Below are positions 33,682 to 42,269 of a stretch of 64,000 bases of DNA, piece after piece (position 1 is the stretch's first letter; each line of letters begins with the position of its first letter). Position numbers and translations under genes: made by a program. The notes under the pieces are model-generated. The model was not told the DNA's origin. It worked only from the letters and a program-made list of their open reading frames with translations, and ran no database searches. Source of the DNA: an uncultured Opitutia bacterium (GTDB lineage Bacteria > Verrucomicrobiota > Verrucomicrobiia > Opitutales > UBA953); assembly GCA_945957395.1 (NCBI GenBank), contig CAMFKE010000004.1, positions 62,001 to 126,000 of the forward strand. The letters are read 5' to 3'.

Positions 33682-35099
33682 GCGACTTCATAGCCGACTT
33701 TTTTGCCGGAGGCGGAGGCGCCAGCACCGGCATCGAGTGCGCCCTTGGTCGCTCGCCCGACATCGCCGTGAACCACTCCGAGGAGGCCCTCGCGATGCAC
33801 GCCGCCAACCACCCGACCACGATGCACCTGCGCGAGGACGTGTTCGCGGTGCGCCCGCGCAAGCACACGCGCGGCCGCAACGTGTCGCTGGCGTGGTTCT
33901 CCCCTGACTGCCGCCATTTCTCCAAGGCCAAGGGCGGAAAGCCCAAGGACCGTAAGGTGCGCGGGCTCGCCTGGAGCGCCGTGAAGTTCGCCGAGCAGGA
34001 GCGCCCGGCGGTCATCATCCTCGAAAACGTCGAGGAGTTCGTCACCTGGGGCCCGCTCATGAAGTGCGGAACGCCGTGCCCGGAGCGCGTCGGCCGGACC
34101 TTCCGCAAGTTCACCGGCCGCCTGCGCCGCCTCGGATACGCCGTTGAGCACCGCGTGCTGTGCGCGGCCGACTACGGCGCTCCGACCACCCGCAAGCGAT
34201 TCTTCCTAGTGGCACGCTGCGACGGCAACCCGGTCGTGTGGCCGGAGCCGACGCACCGCGACCCGAAGAAGCCTGTCGACCTGTGGAACGCGCACCTGCC
34301 AGCCTGGCGCACCGCCGCCGAGTGCATCGACTGGAGCATCCCGTGCCCGTCCATTTTCGAGCGTTCGCGGCCGCTCGCGGAGAGCACCTGTCGCCGCATC
34401 GCCGAGGGCATCCGCAGGTATGTCACCGAGTCCGCCGATCCGTTCGTGGTCGGCATCGACAACCAGTCGTCGGGCGCCGGTGCGTGCTGGCCGTCGTCGC
34501 GACCGCTGACGACCATCGTGACGGAGAACCGTCATGCGCTCGTGGTTCCGACGCTCGTGCAAACAGGGTACGGTGAGCGCGAAGGACAGGCGCCACGCGT
34601 TCCCGGTCTCGACAAGCCACTCGGAACGGTCGTCGCCGGCGGCGTGAAGCATGCGCTGGTGTCCGCCTTCCTCGCGAAGCACTACACCGGCGTCATTGGC
34701 ACCGCCCTGCGCGTGCCGCTCGGCACCGTGACCACGCAGGACCATCACAGCCTGGTGATGGCGAAGCTCGCCCCAGGAGGCGACCACGCCGAAGAGGTTT
34801 CAGCGTTCCTCGTGAAATACTACGGCACGGGCGGCGGGCAGGGCATGAAGGAGCCGCTCGGCACCGTGACGACGCGCGACCGCTTCGGCCTCGTGACCGT
34901 GCGCGGTGAGCAATTCCGCATCGTCGACATCGGGCTGCGCATGCTCACCCCGCGCGAACTGGCCCGCGCACAGGGATTCCCAGAGGGCTACAAGCTCACG
35001 GGGACGACCTCCTCACAGGTCGCCCGCATCGGCAACAGCGTTTGCCCGCCGGTAGCCGCCGCGCTGGTTAGCGCGAACGTGAAAGGAGCCGCCCGATGA
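33678..35099 (+). CDS. DNA (cytosine-5)-methyltransferase, phage type
   Basis: The 473-residue protein has the C5-methyltransferase core: motif I DFFAGGGGASTGIE, the catalytic loop FSPDCRHFSK (Cys 78; SPDC replaces the common PPCQ), motif VI ENVEEF (residues 116-121), motif VIII GAPTTRKRFFLVA and the C-terminal motif X region RIGNSVCPPVAAAL. The target-recognition region (about residues 270-410) contains four related repeats of P-L-(G/T)-T-(V/I)-(V/T) type. It probably modifies phage DNA against host restriction. No cognate restriction gene is nearby. Confidence 0.85.
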   Translation: MSDFIADFFAGGGGASTGIECALGRSPDIAVNHSEEALAMHAANHPTTMHLREDVFAVRPRKHTRGRNVSLAWFSPDCRHFSKAKGGKPKDRKVRGLAWSAVKFAEQERPAVIILENVEEFVTWGPLMKCGTPCPERVGRTFRKFTGRLRRLGYAVEHRVLCAADYGAPTTRKRFFLVARCDGNPVVWPEPTHRDPKKPVDLWNAHLPAWRTAAECIDWSIPCPSIFERSRPLAESTCRRIAEGIRRYVTESADPFVVGIDNQSSGAGACWPSSRPLTTIVTENRHALVVPTLVQTGYGEREGQAPRVPGLDKPLGTVVAGGVKHALVSAFLAKHYTGVIGTALRVPLGTVTTQDHHSLVMAKLAPGGDHAEEVSAFLVKYYGTGGGQGMKEPLGTVTTRDRFGLVTVRGEQFRIVDIGLRMLTPRELARAQGFPEGYKLTGTTSSQVARIGNSVCPPVAAALVSANVKGAAR

Positions 35100-35101
35100 G
35101 C

Positions 35102-35560
35102 CTAGTCTTGATGGTTCTCTTCGGCCCAGCGAAGCGTGGCCTTGATTTGCACCTGCGAGTAATACCCCGGTTTCGTATTTGGCTCGAAGACATCATCGGC
35201 AATAGCCGCATCAAAATGCTTTCTGGCCATCTCGTACCCAGGGACAAAAAGCCGCTTCATCATTTCGATAGGCTCTTCCCTGTCCTCGAAGGTGTTGTCG
35301 GAAAGCTGCTGAAGGAACCACGTAAGCCCGTCTGCGCCAAGGAAGTGCGAGAGGGGCATGTGCATATCGACGTCTTTGGATTTCGGCGGATAGCACCCGC
35401 GCTCGCGTGGGGACTTGGGCTTGTGATGAACAAGCACAAGTCGGTGGTAGCGAGGGTGAGCATTGTCAGTGCGGCTCAACCACTCGATATACCCGTCTTC
35501 AGGCTTTTCGATGATTTCACCGCAGGTGTCGCAAATCCATTTGCTCGGGGGGTTATTCAT
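35102..35560 (-). CDS. Leftward zinc-finger-containing protein, likely acquired cargo
   Basis: The 152-residue protein opens MNNPPSKWICDTCGEIIEKP with a CxxC ribbon half and has a His-rich stretch (RYHRLVLVHHKPKSPRERGC). It continues HFLGADGLTWFLQQL and MMKRLFVPGYEMARKHFDAA, ending FEPNTKPGYYSQVQIKATLR. I recall similar hypothetical proteins scattered in bacteria, but no function. It is the only leftward gene inside the rightward early/late cluster, between the methyltransferase and the resolvase, with more AT in its codons than its neighbours. These are signs of an independently expressed cargo gene. Confidence 0.6.
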   Translation of the reverse strand: MNNPPSKWICDTCGEIIEKPEDGYIEWLSRTDNAHPRYHRLVLVHHKPKSPRERGCYPPKSKDVDMHMPLSHFLGADGLTWFLQQLSDNTFEDREEPIEMMKRLFVPGYEMARKHFDAAIADDVFEPNTKPGYYSQVQIKATLRWAEENHQD

Positions 35561-35618
35561 AGTGCAACGAAGCCAACCGAAGTCCGAAGGGGATAGAAGG
35601 AAAATCAGAAACCACCTG

Positions 35619-36233
35619 ATGAACCACCGTTTCGTGCCTCAGCTGATCTCCAAGGGCGACGCCCTCATGCTCACACTGCCCGGCTACCTGCCCGCCACGC
35701 CGAACACCCTGCGAGGCAAGCACTGGTCAGTCGTCCGCAAGGAGAAGACCCGTGCCGCCCGCGCGCTCGCAATCGCCCTCATCGTCGCCGGTCGTGCCAA
35801 CCGCACCCCGTCGCCGAAGGGGAGCCGTTGGCAACTCCACATCGTTCGCAGGGGCCCTGGCATGCTCGACCGCGACAACCTCCCCGGGGCGTACAAGCAG
35901 CTCCAGGACGCTATCGTCGACGCCGGACTCATTCCCGGTGACACGGCGCGCATCCTGTGGCCGACACACTCCGACATGCCCACCAAGTGCCGTGACGAGC
36001 AAGGCACGCTCGTGATGCTCCGGCGCGTCCCCGAGGGGGAGGAGCTTGCCCCGTGGTTCCCTCGCTGCGCTGCGCAAGGGGGGTTCTTAGGGGGCGTCTG
36101 GCTGGACGGTCAAGAGCGCACCCATGACGGCGCCGCAGAGCCCCGGACGACCGGACAAACCAAGCGCGCGCACGCGCGAGTCGTTACCCGCCGTAAGCTC
36201 TGCGGCCTTCGCCCATTGAAGGCTGTGCTCTAA
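35619..36233 (+). CDS. RusA-like Holliday-junction resolvase
   Basis: The 204-residue protein has RGPGMLDRDNLPGAYKQLQD followed by AIVDAGLIPGDTARILWP. RusA-type endonucleases show a D-x-D-N ... K-x-x-x-D-x-L-x-x-x-G-(x)-(D)D pattern; here the DRDN, Lys and DAIVDAG segments fit, and GD stands where DD is common. These metal-dependent enzymes resolve recombination and replication junctions before packaging. The C-terminal 60 residues are extra. The exact start is unsure (35619 or the internal ATG at 35667). Next to it lies the leftward zinc-finger gene. Confidence 0.72.
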   Translation: MNHRFVPQLISKGDALMLTLPGYLPATPNTLRGKHWSVVRKEKTRAARALAIALIVAGRANRTPSPKGSRWQLHIVRRGPGMLDRDNLPGAYKQLQDAIVDAGLIPGDTARILWPTHSDMPTKCRDEQGTLVMLRRVPEGEELAPWFPRCAAQGGFLGGVWLDGQERTHDGAAEPRTTGQTKRAHARVVTRRKLCGLRPLKAVL

Positions 36234-36244
36234 ACCTACCCCCC

Positions 36245-37696
36245 ATGCCTGACGACGCGCCACTTATTCGCCCAGCCGCCTTCAAAGACGCCGTGCGTAA
36301 GCTCAACGACAAGCTTCCGGTGACATCGGTGTTGAAGTCGCGCGAGTGGTCGATGGTGCCCGTGGCGATACGCGAGCGGGCGTTTTTTTCGGCCAGGGTG
36401 GAGAACGCCCGATTCCTTCAGGCCGCCCGCGACGGTATCGACGACTTCCTCAAGTCCGAGGTCGAGGAGACGGACGGTGGCAAGGCGTTGAAGGCCGGTG
36501 GGCGCGAACGGTTCGTGCGCATCATGCGCGAGAAGATGGCGGAGCAGGGGATGCCCATCGTCGGTCCGCATGTCGGTGGCGTCATCGAGCCCACGAGTAC
36601 CGGGCGCCTGCGCCTCATCTTCGAGACGCAGACCACGATGGCGAACGACTACGCGTACTTCAAACACGGCAACGAAGACCCGGCCATCCGCCGCGCCTTC
36701 CCCGCGCAACGCTTCATCCGCGAGATGCCGACGCCCTCGCCGAGGCGCTCCCACGATGCGAACGACGGCGTGGTGAAGCTCAAGTCCGACCTGGCGTTTT
36801 GGCTCTCGATGAACGCGCGGGAGATCGGCGGCTTCGGCGTTCCATACGGCCCGTGGGGCTTCAACTCCGGCATGGGAGTCGAGGATGTCGGGCGTTCCGA
36901 GGCCATCGCGCGCGGACTCATGAAGGCCGACGACCCGACCCCGCCGCCGGTCCCGGAGGAGGGCTTTAACGCCGATGTCATCGCGTCCACGAACGGCATC
37001 GACCCCGACATCATGCGCCAGTTGGAGAAGGCGCTCGGCCCGAAGGCTAAACGGAAGAAGGACACGATCAAACTCGTGCCGGCGACGGAGGCTATGGCGG
37101 CTCCGCTCATTCCGCCCATGTCCGTCAATTTCTCCCTCCTGGGGCGCCCCGACAAGGAGATGGCCGAAGAGTTCCACAGGACGCTCGACGCCATCGATTC
37201 CGTCCACGGCGACGGCGACATGCCCAAGATTGGGGCTCGTCTGACCGCAGGGAAGTTTACTGGAAAATTCGGCATCGCCGAACTGAATGACTGCGCAATC
37301 AGGGTGTGGAAAAACCCGTACTGCGGAACAGGGAACACCGTCGCCCACGAGATCGGGCATCAAATCCACTGGCATGCCTTCGGCAAGGTGCTCTCGGATT
37401 CCCAGTTTGCGAATCACCCCGTGCTGAGCGAGTTCTACAAGGCCGTCACTTCGACCCGGTATTACGCCGGCCTCGTCGCCAAGTACGGAAGGGGCAGCTA
37501 TGTGCCCTCAATGCGTGAAATATGGGCCCGCTCCTATGCCCAGTACATCACCGAGAAGTCCGGGGATGCAGCTTTGATGAAAGACTTGGAGGAAAAGTTC
37601 ACCCGATGGGATTACTACAAAATCCCAGGCGAAGAATGGGGTGGCATTTCCGCCGGAATCGAACACGCTTTGAGGATGAAAGGTTGGATGAAATGA
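36245..37696 (+). CDS. MuF-like head morphogenesis protein fused to a zincin metallopeptidase domain
   Basis: The product has 483 residues. The N-terminal part (to about residue 230) has features of MuF-type minor head proteins: AFFSARVENARFLQAARDGI, RLRLIFETQTTMANDYAYFK, FPAQRFIREM and PYGPWGFNSGMGVEDVGRSE. A linker follows, then a C-terminal domain from about residue 290 with AHEIGHQIHWHAFG, the HExxH zincin motif at 368-372, and a Trp/Tyr-rich end. MuF proteins are known to carry variable C-terminal effector domains in temperate phages; the peptidase here may be a toxin or act on the envelope at injection (inference). The gene sits before the terminase rather than after the portal. Confidence 0.75.
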   Translation: MPDDAPLIRPAAFKDAVRKLNDKLPVTSVLKSREWSMVPVAIRERAFFSARVENARFLQAARDGIDDFLKSEVEETDGGKALKAGGRERFVRIMREKMAEQGMPIVGPHVGGVIEPTSTGRLRLIFETQTTMANDYAYFKHGNEDPAIRRAFPAQRFIREMPTPSPRRSHDANDGVVKLKSDLAFWLSMNAREIGGFGVPYGPWGFNSGMGVEDVGRSEAIARGLMKADDPTPPPVPEEGFNADVIASTNGIDPDIMRQLEKALGPKAKRKKDTIKLVPATEAMAAPLIPPMSVNFSLLGRPDKEMAEEFHRTLDAIDSVHGDGDMPKIGARLTAGKFTGKFGIAELNDCAIRVWKNPYCGTGNTVAHEIGHQIHWHAFGKVLSDSQFANHPVLSEFYKAVTSTRYYAGLVAKYGRGSYVPSMREIWARSYAQYITEKSGDAALMKDLEEKFTRWDYYKIPGEEWGGISAGIEHALRMKGWMK

Positions 37697-37923
37697 GCAA
37701 GACCCTCACGCAAGAGCAGGTTGCCGAACGCATGGCGCTCATGGATTCGTCGCGCCGCGAGGTGGAGCGACGCACGGCCCCGATCCATGTCGCCGTGATG
37801 GCCTTTGCCGATGGATCAGGCACACGCCAGGCTGTCGAGCAGGCGGTGGTTTCCGCCGGCTTTGATGTTGGCGAGACGGACATGTTCATCGCCGAACTGA
37901 CGCAGGAAGACGCCGTGGCATAA
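37693..37923 (+). CDS. Small protein coupled to the MuF-zincin gene, possible immunity or accessory factor
   Basis: The 76-residue acidic/helical protein (MSKTLTQEQVAERMALMDSS ... SAGFDVGETDMFIAELTQED) has an ATG that overlaps the MuF-zincin stop (ATGA), so the two are translated together. It is followed by a terminator. No family recognised. If the upstream C-terminal domain is a toxin, this is the natural immunity candidate; otherwise it may be a head accessory protein. Confidence 0.55.
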   Translation: MSKTLTQEQVAERMALMDSSRREVERRTAPIHVAVMAFADGSGTRQAVEQAVVSAGFDVGETDMFIAELTQEDAVA

Positions 37924-37943
37924 CCGCATCCCCCCTCCTTGTC

Positions 37944-37974
37944 ACCCGCCGTCACACCCGGCGGGTTTTGTTTT
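37944..37974 (+). terminator. Terminator after the MuF-zincin pair
   Basis: An 8-bp stem (37944-37951 with 37959-37966) is followed by a T-rich tail (TTTTGTTTT). It separates the MuF-zincin pair from the terminase genes. Confidence 0.75.
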
Positions 37975-38000
37975 GCCCGTATCTGTCGCACGATGCCCGC

Positions 38001-38465
38001 ATGAAGAAGGTCAAACCCGTCAGCCTGAAGCGCATCGGCACTCCGCACGGCAAGCCCGTCGTCGCCGATGATGTCGTTGCGGAAGCCCTCTCCGCCGCCG
38101 GTGGGCGTGTCTCTGAGGCCGCTCGCAAGTTAGGATATTCCAGGTCGTCGCTCTACGAGCGTATCGCCGCATCGGAGTCCCTGAAGCGCGCTGTGGAACT
38201 GGCTCGTGAGGAACTCGTGGACGAGGCCGAAGCCGGGTTGCGGGCACTCATCAGGGCCGGCGATCCGCAAGCCGTCATCTTTGCCCTGCGCACCATCGGC
38301 AAGAAGCGCGGTTATGTCATCAACGAAGCCCCCGCCGTGACGGTGAACACGAACACCGTCGTCAACACCGGCTTCGGCGAAGACCCCGAGCGCCAGGCTA
38401 AGCTTCTCGCCGCGCGTGATCGCCTGCGAGCTTCCGCCGCCGCCGAGACGGTCGGAAAGAACTGA
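38001..38465 (+). CDS. terS: Terminase small subunit
   Basis: The 154-residue protein starts MKKVKPVSLKRIGTPHGKPV. It has a Fis/terS-type helix-turn-helix (EALSAAGGRVSEAARKLGYS, RSSLYERIAASESLKRAVEL) and a segment common in small terminases (DPQAVIFALRTIGKKRGYV). It would recognise the packaging site. It lies directly before the large subunit. Confidence 0.75.
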   Translation: MKKVKPVSLKRIGTPHGKPVVADDVVAEALSAAGGRVSEAARKLGYSRSSLYERIAASESLKRAVELAREELVDEAEAGLRALIRAGDPQAVIFALRTIGKKRGYVINEAPAVTVNTNTVVNTGFGEDPERQAKLLAARDRLRASAAAETVGKN

Positions 38466-38471
38466 CCCGCC

Positions 38472-39854
38472 ATGGCCGCGCCCGTCCGTGACCCGGACTA
38501 CGACTGGGGCGACATCGTGCCCCCGTGGATTTACGCGCGAGAAGTGCTCGGGCTCGACCCCTACGAGTGGCAGGACTCCGTGTGGGATGCCGTAGGGCAG
38601 CGCCTCCCATGCGCCATCGCGGCGGCAAATGAGTCCGGCAAGACCACCTTTTGCGCGGCACCGCTCATCCTATGGTTCCTCGACCAGTTCGGCGCGCGCG
38701 GCGGTAAGGTGGTCATCACCTCCGGCTCGTGGCTTCAGCTCACCACGCAGTTTGCTCCGGCGATTCGTCGTTACGCGCATCTGTACCCACGGTGGGAGTG
38801 GAACGACACCACAATCCGGATACCGGGTAGCCCCGCCGACTACGGCCTCGTGATGTTCTCGACGGACTCGCCAGGGCGCGCGGAAGGTCACCACGCCGTC
38901 GATCCCATCACGGCGCCGCTCTTCATCATCGCCGACGAATCGAAAACCATACCCGACGGCATCTTCACCGCCTTCGACAGGTGCGGCCCGCAATTCCTGC
39001 TTCTCATGTCCTCGCCCGGTCACTCGTCGGGCAAGTTCTACCGGTGCTTCAACAAGGAACGCGGGCTATACTGGACGCGCCGTGTCACCTCGCACGACTG
39101 CGCGCACATCCCCGAGTCCAAGCGCGAGCGTGACCGGCTCATCTACGGCGAGGACTCCTCCATCTACCGATCGATGCACCTCGCGGAGTTCACCGACCTC
39201 GACGGCGGCGTCGTCTTCCCCCCGTCCAAGCTTCGCGCCCTGCTCGAAAAGCCCCCGCAGTTCACGCCGAGCGGACGCGTGGCGTTCTGCGACTTCGCCG
39301 CCGGTGGAGACGAGAACGTCCTCGCGCTGCGCGAAGGCAACCGCGTGCGCATACTCGACGCCTGGCACGAGGAGGACACCACGCAGGCCGTGCGCCGATT
39401 CATCCGACATTTCCGCGAGCACGACCTGAACGCCGGGCAGATCTACGGAGACGCCGACGGGCTCGGCATCGCCATGATCAACACCATGGCCGACGAGGGC
39501 TGGCACATCCACAAAGTGCACGCCAACGCCTCCCCGCTCGACGCGCACTACTCGAATCTGTCCGCCGAGATGTGGCACAAGACCGCCCGCGCCGTGGACA
39601 AGGGCGAGCTCATCCTGCCCGATGACACCCTCCTCTTCGAGCAGCTCACGAGCCGGCGCACCGACGAACGCGCGCGCGGCAAGCTCGGCGTCGAGCCCAA
39701 GGACAAGATGGCCGCCCGCGGGCTCGGCTCCCCTGACCGGGCTGACGCCGTCATCGGGGCGTGCTACTGCGGCCCGCACATGGGCGGCGCCATAGCCACC
39801 ACCTCCGGCATCCGCTTCGCAAAGCCGGCCTTCTCGCGTCCGTCGTTCCGTTAA
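38472..39854 (+). CDS. terL: Terminase large subunit
   Basis: This 460-residue packaging motor has an ATPase domain with a Walker A-like AIAAANESGKTTFCA and Walker B LFIIADESKTIP (Asp-Glu). The RNase H-like nuclease domain begins at VAFCDFAAGGDENVLALREG and continues with YGDADGLGIA and GSPDRADAVIGACY, the three acidic clusters. It is partnered with the HTH protein upstream and the portal downstream, the canonical head-gene order. Confidence 0.92.
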   Translation: MAAPVRDPDYDWGDIVPPWIYAREVLGLDPYEWQDSVWDAVGQRLPCAIAAANESGKTTFCAAPLILWFLDQFGARGGKVVITSGSWLQLTTQFAPAIRRYAHLYPRWEWNDTTIRIPGSPADYGLVMFSTDSPGRAEGHHAVDPITAPLFIIADESKTIPDGIFTAFDRCGPQFLLLMSSPGHSSGKFYRCFNKERGLYWTRRVTSHDCAHIPESKRERDRLIYGEDSSIYRSMHLAEFTDLDGGVVFPPSKLRALLEKPPQFTPSGRVAFCDFAAGGDENVLALREGNRVRILDAWHEEDTTQAVRRFIRHFREHDLNAGQIYGDADGLGIAMINTMADEGWHIHKVHANASPLDAHYSNLSAEMWHKTARAVDKGELILPDDTLLFEQLTSRRTDERARGKLGVEPKDKMAARGLGSPDRADAVIGACYCGPHMGGAIATTSGIRFAKPAFSRPSFR

Positions 39855-39909
39855 GGCCCGTCACCGCCGCACCGTTCCGTTGATTCTCGCGCCGGGCACG
39901 CTTGCGAGC

Positions 39910-41652
39910 ATGCGATTTCCTTGGTCCAAGCCCGCCCCACAAGTCGTCAAGGCCGCCGAGGCTGCGGCGCCCATTTCTGCGCCCACGGTGTCGGCCGCGC
40001 CGGCGCCGGTGTACTCGCCTACGGTGCGCGACCGGCAGACCCGCACCCTGTCCCGCGCCATCCGCCCGCGCGAGGTCGAGGCCGTACTTGAACGCGCCCT
40101 GCTCGACGGAGACTGGCGCGCACAGGCCGAACTCTTCGACATGATGGAGGACACATGGCCGCGCCTCACGAAGAACCTTAACGAGGTGAAGCGCGCAGTA
40201 TCCCGGTTGGACTACACCGTCACCCCGTTCACCATCAAGGGCGCCGAGCCCACGCCGTCCGCCGCCGAGCGTGCCGAGTTCGTGGACTCGGTGCTGTGGA
40301 GCATGAAGCCCGACGCGACGGCCTTCGAGAAGAACACCGAGGGCATGTTCTACGATCTCCTCGACGCGCACGGAAAGGGAATCTCCGTCGTCGAGGTGTA
40401 CTGGTCTGCGTCTTCCGCCGGCATCGTTCCGCGTGCCGCGCGCCAGCTCCCCGGCCAGTTCGTCGCCTTCCCGTCATTCGGATCCGCCACGCAGGATCGC
40501 ATCCTGTTCGACCCCACCGGACGATATGGCTCCAACGCGCAGCTCGTCCCGTTTCAGCCGGACAACTTCATCGTGGCCGTATGCCAGTCGCGCAGCGGTC
40601 ACCCGGCCAGCACGGCCCTGCTTCGCTCGCTAGCCAAGTACTGGATCGCCTCTCAGTTCGGTTTCCAGTGGCTCGTGAACTATGCGCAGCTTTTCGGAAC
40701 TCCTCTGCGCTGGGCCACCTACGACCCGAACAACAAGGCCCTGCTCGACGACATCTGCGCGATGCTCGAAAACATCGGATCGAGCGGGTGGGGCGCTTTC
40801 CCCGTAGGAACCACGCTCGACATGAAGGAGCCCGCGGGCAAGGCCGCAGACAACCCGCAGAAGTTGGTGATGGATATCGCGGACAAGGCGTGCGACCTCC
40901 TCATTCTCGGCCAGACGCTTACAACGGATGTCGGCGAGTCCGGCGGCTCCCGCGCCCTCGGCGATGTCCATATGTCGGTGCGCGACGATATCATGGCCGC
41001 CGCCGCCGACTGGCTAGCCGGCGTGCTCAACACGCAGCTCGTGCCCTCCATCCTGCGGCTTAATTACGGCGACGACTCAGAGGCTCCCTTGCTCGTGCCG
41101 GACATCAAGGTCGCTGAGGACGCCAAGGCCAACGCTGAGCGCGACAAAATCTTGATCGGCGACCTCGGCTTGCCCGTGGAAAAGGCGTGGCTCTACGAGC
41201 GCCACAAAATCCCGCAGCCCGCGCACGACGCCGACCCGGAAACCATCTTCTCGCCGACTATGCCTGCCGCGCCTGCGTTGCCAGGCGTTCCCCCCGTGTC
41301 GCAGGTCCCCCGTGTCGCCCCCGTTGGCGCTCGTGAGGTGGAGTCCAAAATCCTCATACAGGCCCGTAGGGCCGTAGAGCGAGACCGCCTCGCCGACGCC
41401 GTGCTCGAGCGCCTGTCCGGCGTCGCCGCCGATTGGCTGCGTCCCGTGCGTCCGGTCTTCGCCGACCTCATCGCGAAGGCCACCGACGCCACGATCACCG
41501 ACGCCGATTTCATCAAGGCGCTGGAAACCGCACAGAAATCCATGCCCGAGCTTTTCGACCGGCTCGACAGCGACACCCTCGCCCGCGCCATGGAAGAGGC
41601 GATGGGCGCCGCCGCAGTGAACGGTGCGGTGAAATCTTCAACGCGCGCCTGA
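39910..41652 (+). CDS. Portal protein, DUF935 (Mu gp29-like)
   Basis: The 580-residue portal has an N-terminal region after MRFPWSKPAP. The core holds AELFDMMEDTWPRLTKNLNE, VKRAVSRLDYTVTPF, GISVVEVYWSASSAGIVPRA, IASQFGFQWLVNYAQLFGTP and DLLILGQTLTTDVGESGGSR, which are typical of Mu-like DUF935 portals. It forms the dodecameric DNA channel. The helical C-terminus (after about 480) is variable. I chose MRFPWSK at 39910 over an in-frame ATG at 39880 because no protein-like residues precede it. Confidence 0.9.
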   Translation: MRFPWSKPAPQVVKAAEAAAPISAPTVSAAPAPVYSPTVRDRQTRTLSRAIRPREVEAVLERALLDGDWRAQAELFDMMEDTWPRLTKNLNEVKRAVSRLDYTVTPFTIKGAEPTPSAAERAEFVDSVLWSMKPDATAFEKNTEGMFYDLLDAHGKGISVVEVYWSASSAGIVPRAARQLPGQFVAFPSFGSATQDRILFDPTGRYGSNAQLVPFQPDNFIVAVCQSRSGHPASTALLRSLAKYWIASQFGFQWLVNYAQLFGTPLRWATYDPNNKALLDDICAMLENIGSSGWGAFPVGTTLDMKEPAGKAADNPQKLVMDIADKACDLLILGQTLTTDVGESGGSRALGDVHMSVRDDIMAAAADWLAGVLNTQLVPSILRLNYGDDSEAPLLVPDIKVAEDAKANAERDKILIGDLGLPVEKAWLYERHKIPQPAHDADPETIFSPTMPAAPALPGVPPVSQVPRVAPVGAREVESKILIQARRAVERDRLADAVLERLSGVAADWLRPVRPVFADLIAKATDATITDADFIKALETAQKSMPELFDRLDSDTLARAMEEAMGAAAVNGAVKSSTRA

Positions 41653-41654
41653 TC

Positions 41655-42212
41655 ATGGCCGACGGCGTATCCATCAAGGTATCCGGTCCCGCCCTCACCG
41701 ATGTGCGCAAGCTCCTCGGCAAGGTCGAAGACCGGGCCGCCGCGATGCGCGTCGTCGGTCGTGTCGCCGCGAACGGATACCGCCGGCACTTCCTCGACCT
41801 GAACGCGAAGCACCCAAACAAGCTCGGCGGCAAGCGCACAGGCTTCTGGCGCGCCGTTTCGAAGTCGGTGTCCGTCGTTTCCACGAGCAAGGACAGGGCC
41901 GTCATCGGCATCGGTGATCCGCGCATAGCTCACAAGGTTTACGGCGGAACCATTACGCCGAAGCGCACGAAGTATCTCGCGATTCCCGTGGATGCCACCG
42001 CCCACGGCATCGGCGCGAAGGAATACCCGCAGGCGACCGCGCTGCGCATCTACGGCGGCAAGCTCCTCATCGTGCGCAAGGCCGACGGCAAGCCGCTGTA
42101 CTCGCTGAAGAAGTCCGTGACGCACGCCGCGCAGCCCGACGCCCTGCCCGACATCCGCACGCTCGCCCCCGAGATAGCCGAGGCCCTTCGCGCGTCCTTC
42201 GGCGCGTCGTGA
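41655..42212 (+). CDS. Phage virion morphogenesis/tail completion protein (Mu G-like)
   Basis: The 185-residue protein (MADGVSIKVSGPALTDVRKL, LGGKRTGFWRAVSKSVSVV, KVYGGTITPKRTKYLAIPVD, SLKKSVTHAAQPDALPD) follows the layout of Mu gpG-like morphogenesis proteins: Arg/Lys-rich, with the conserved GG-T-I pattern. It lies between portal and protease/scaffold, as in Mu-like head modules. Probable head-tail completion. Confidence 0.7.
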   Translation: MADGVSIKVSGPALTDVRKLLGKVEDRAAAMRVVGRVAANGYRRHFLDLNAKHPNKLGGKRTGFWRAVSKSVSVVSTSKDRAVIGIGDPRIAHKVYGGTITPKRTKYLAIPVDATAHGIGAKEYPQATALRIYGGKLLIVRKADGKPLYSLKKSVTHAAQPDALPDIRTLAPEIAEALRASFGAS

Positions 42213-42269
42213 CCGCCCGTCAGTCCGACCGACTCGCGCAACACCTTCCCGATTTCGATATTCATCCCC

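Noticed and set aside
35096-35596. Rightward frame opposite the leftward zinc-finger gene
   Set aside because: The leftward frame has a CxxC motif and native-looking composition; the rightward one has none and would interrupt normal gene order.
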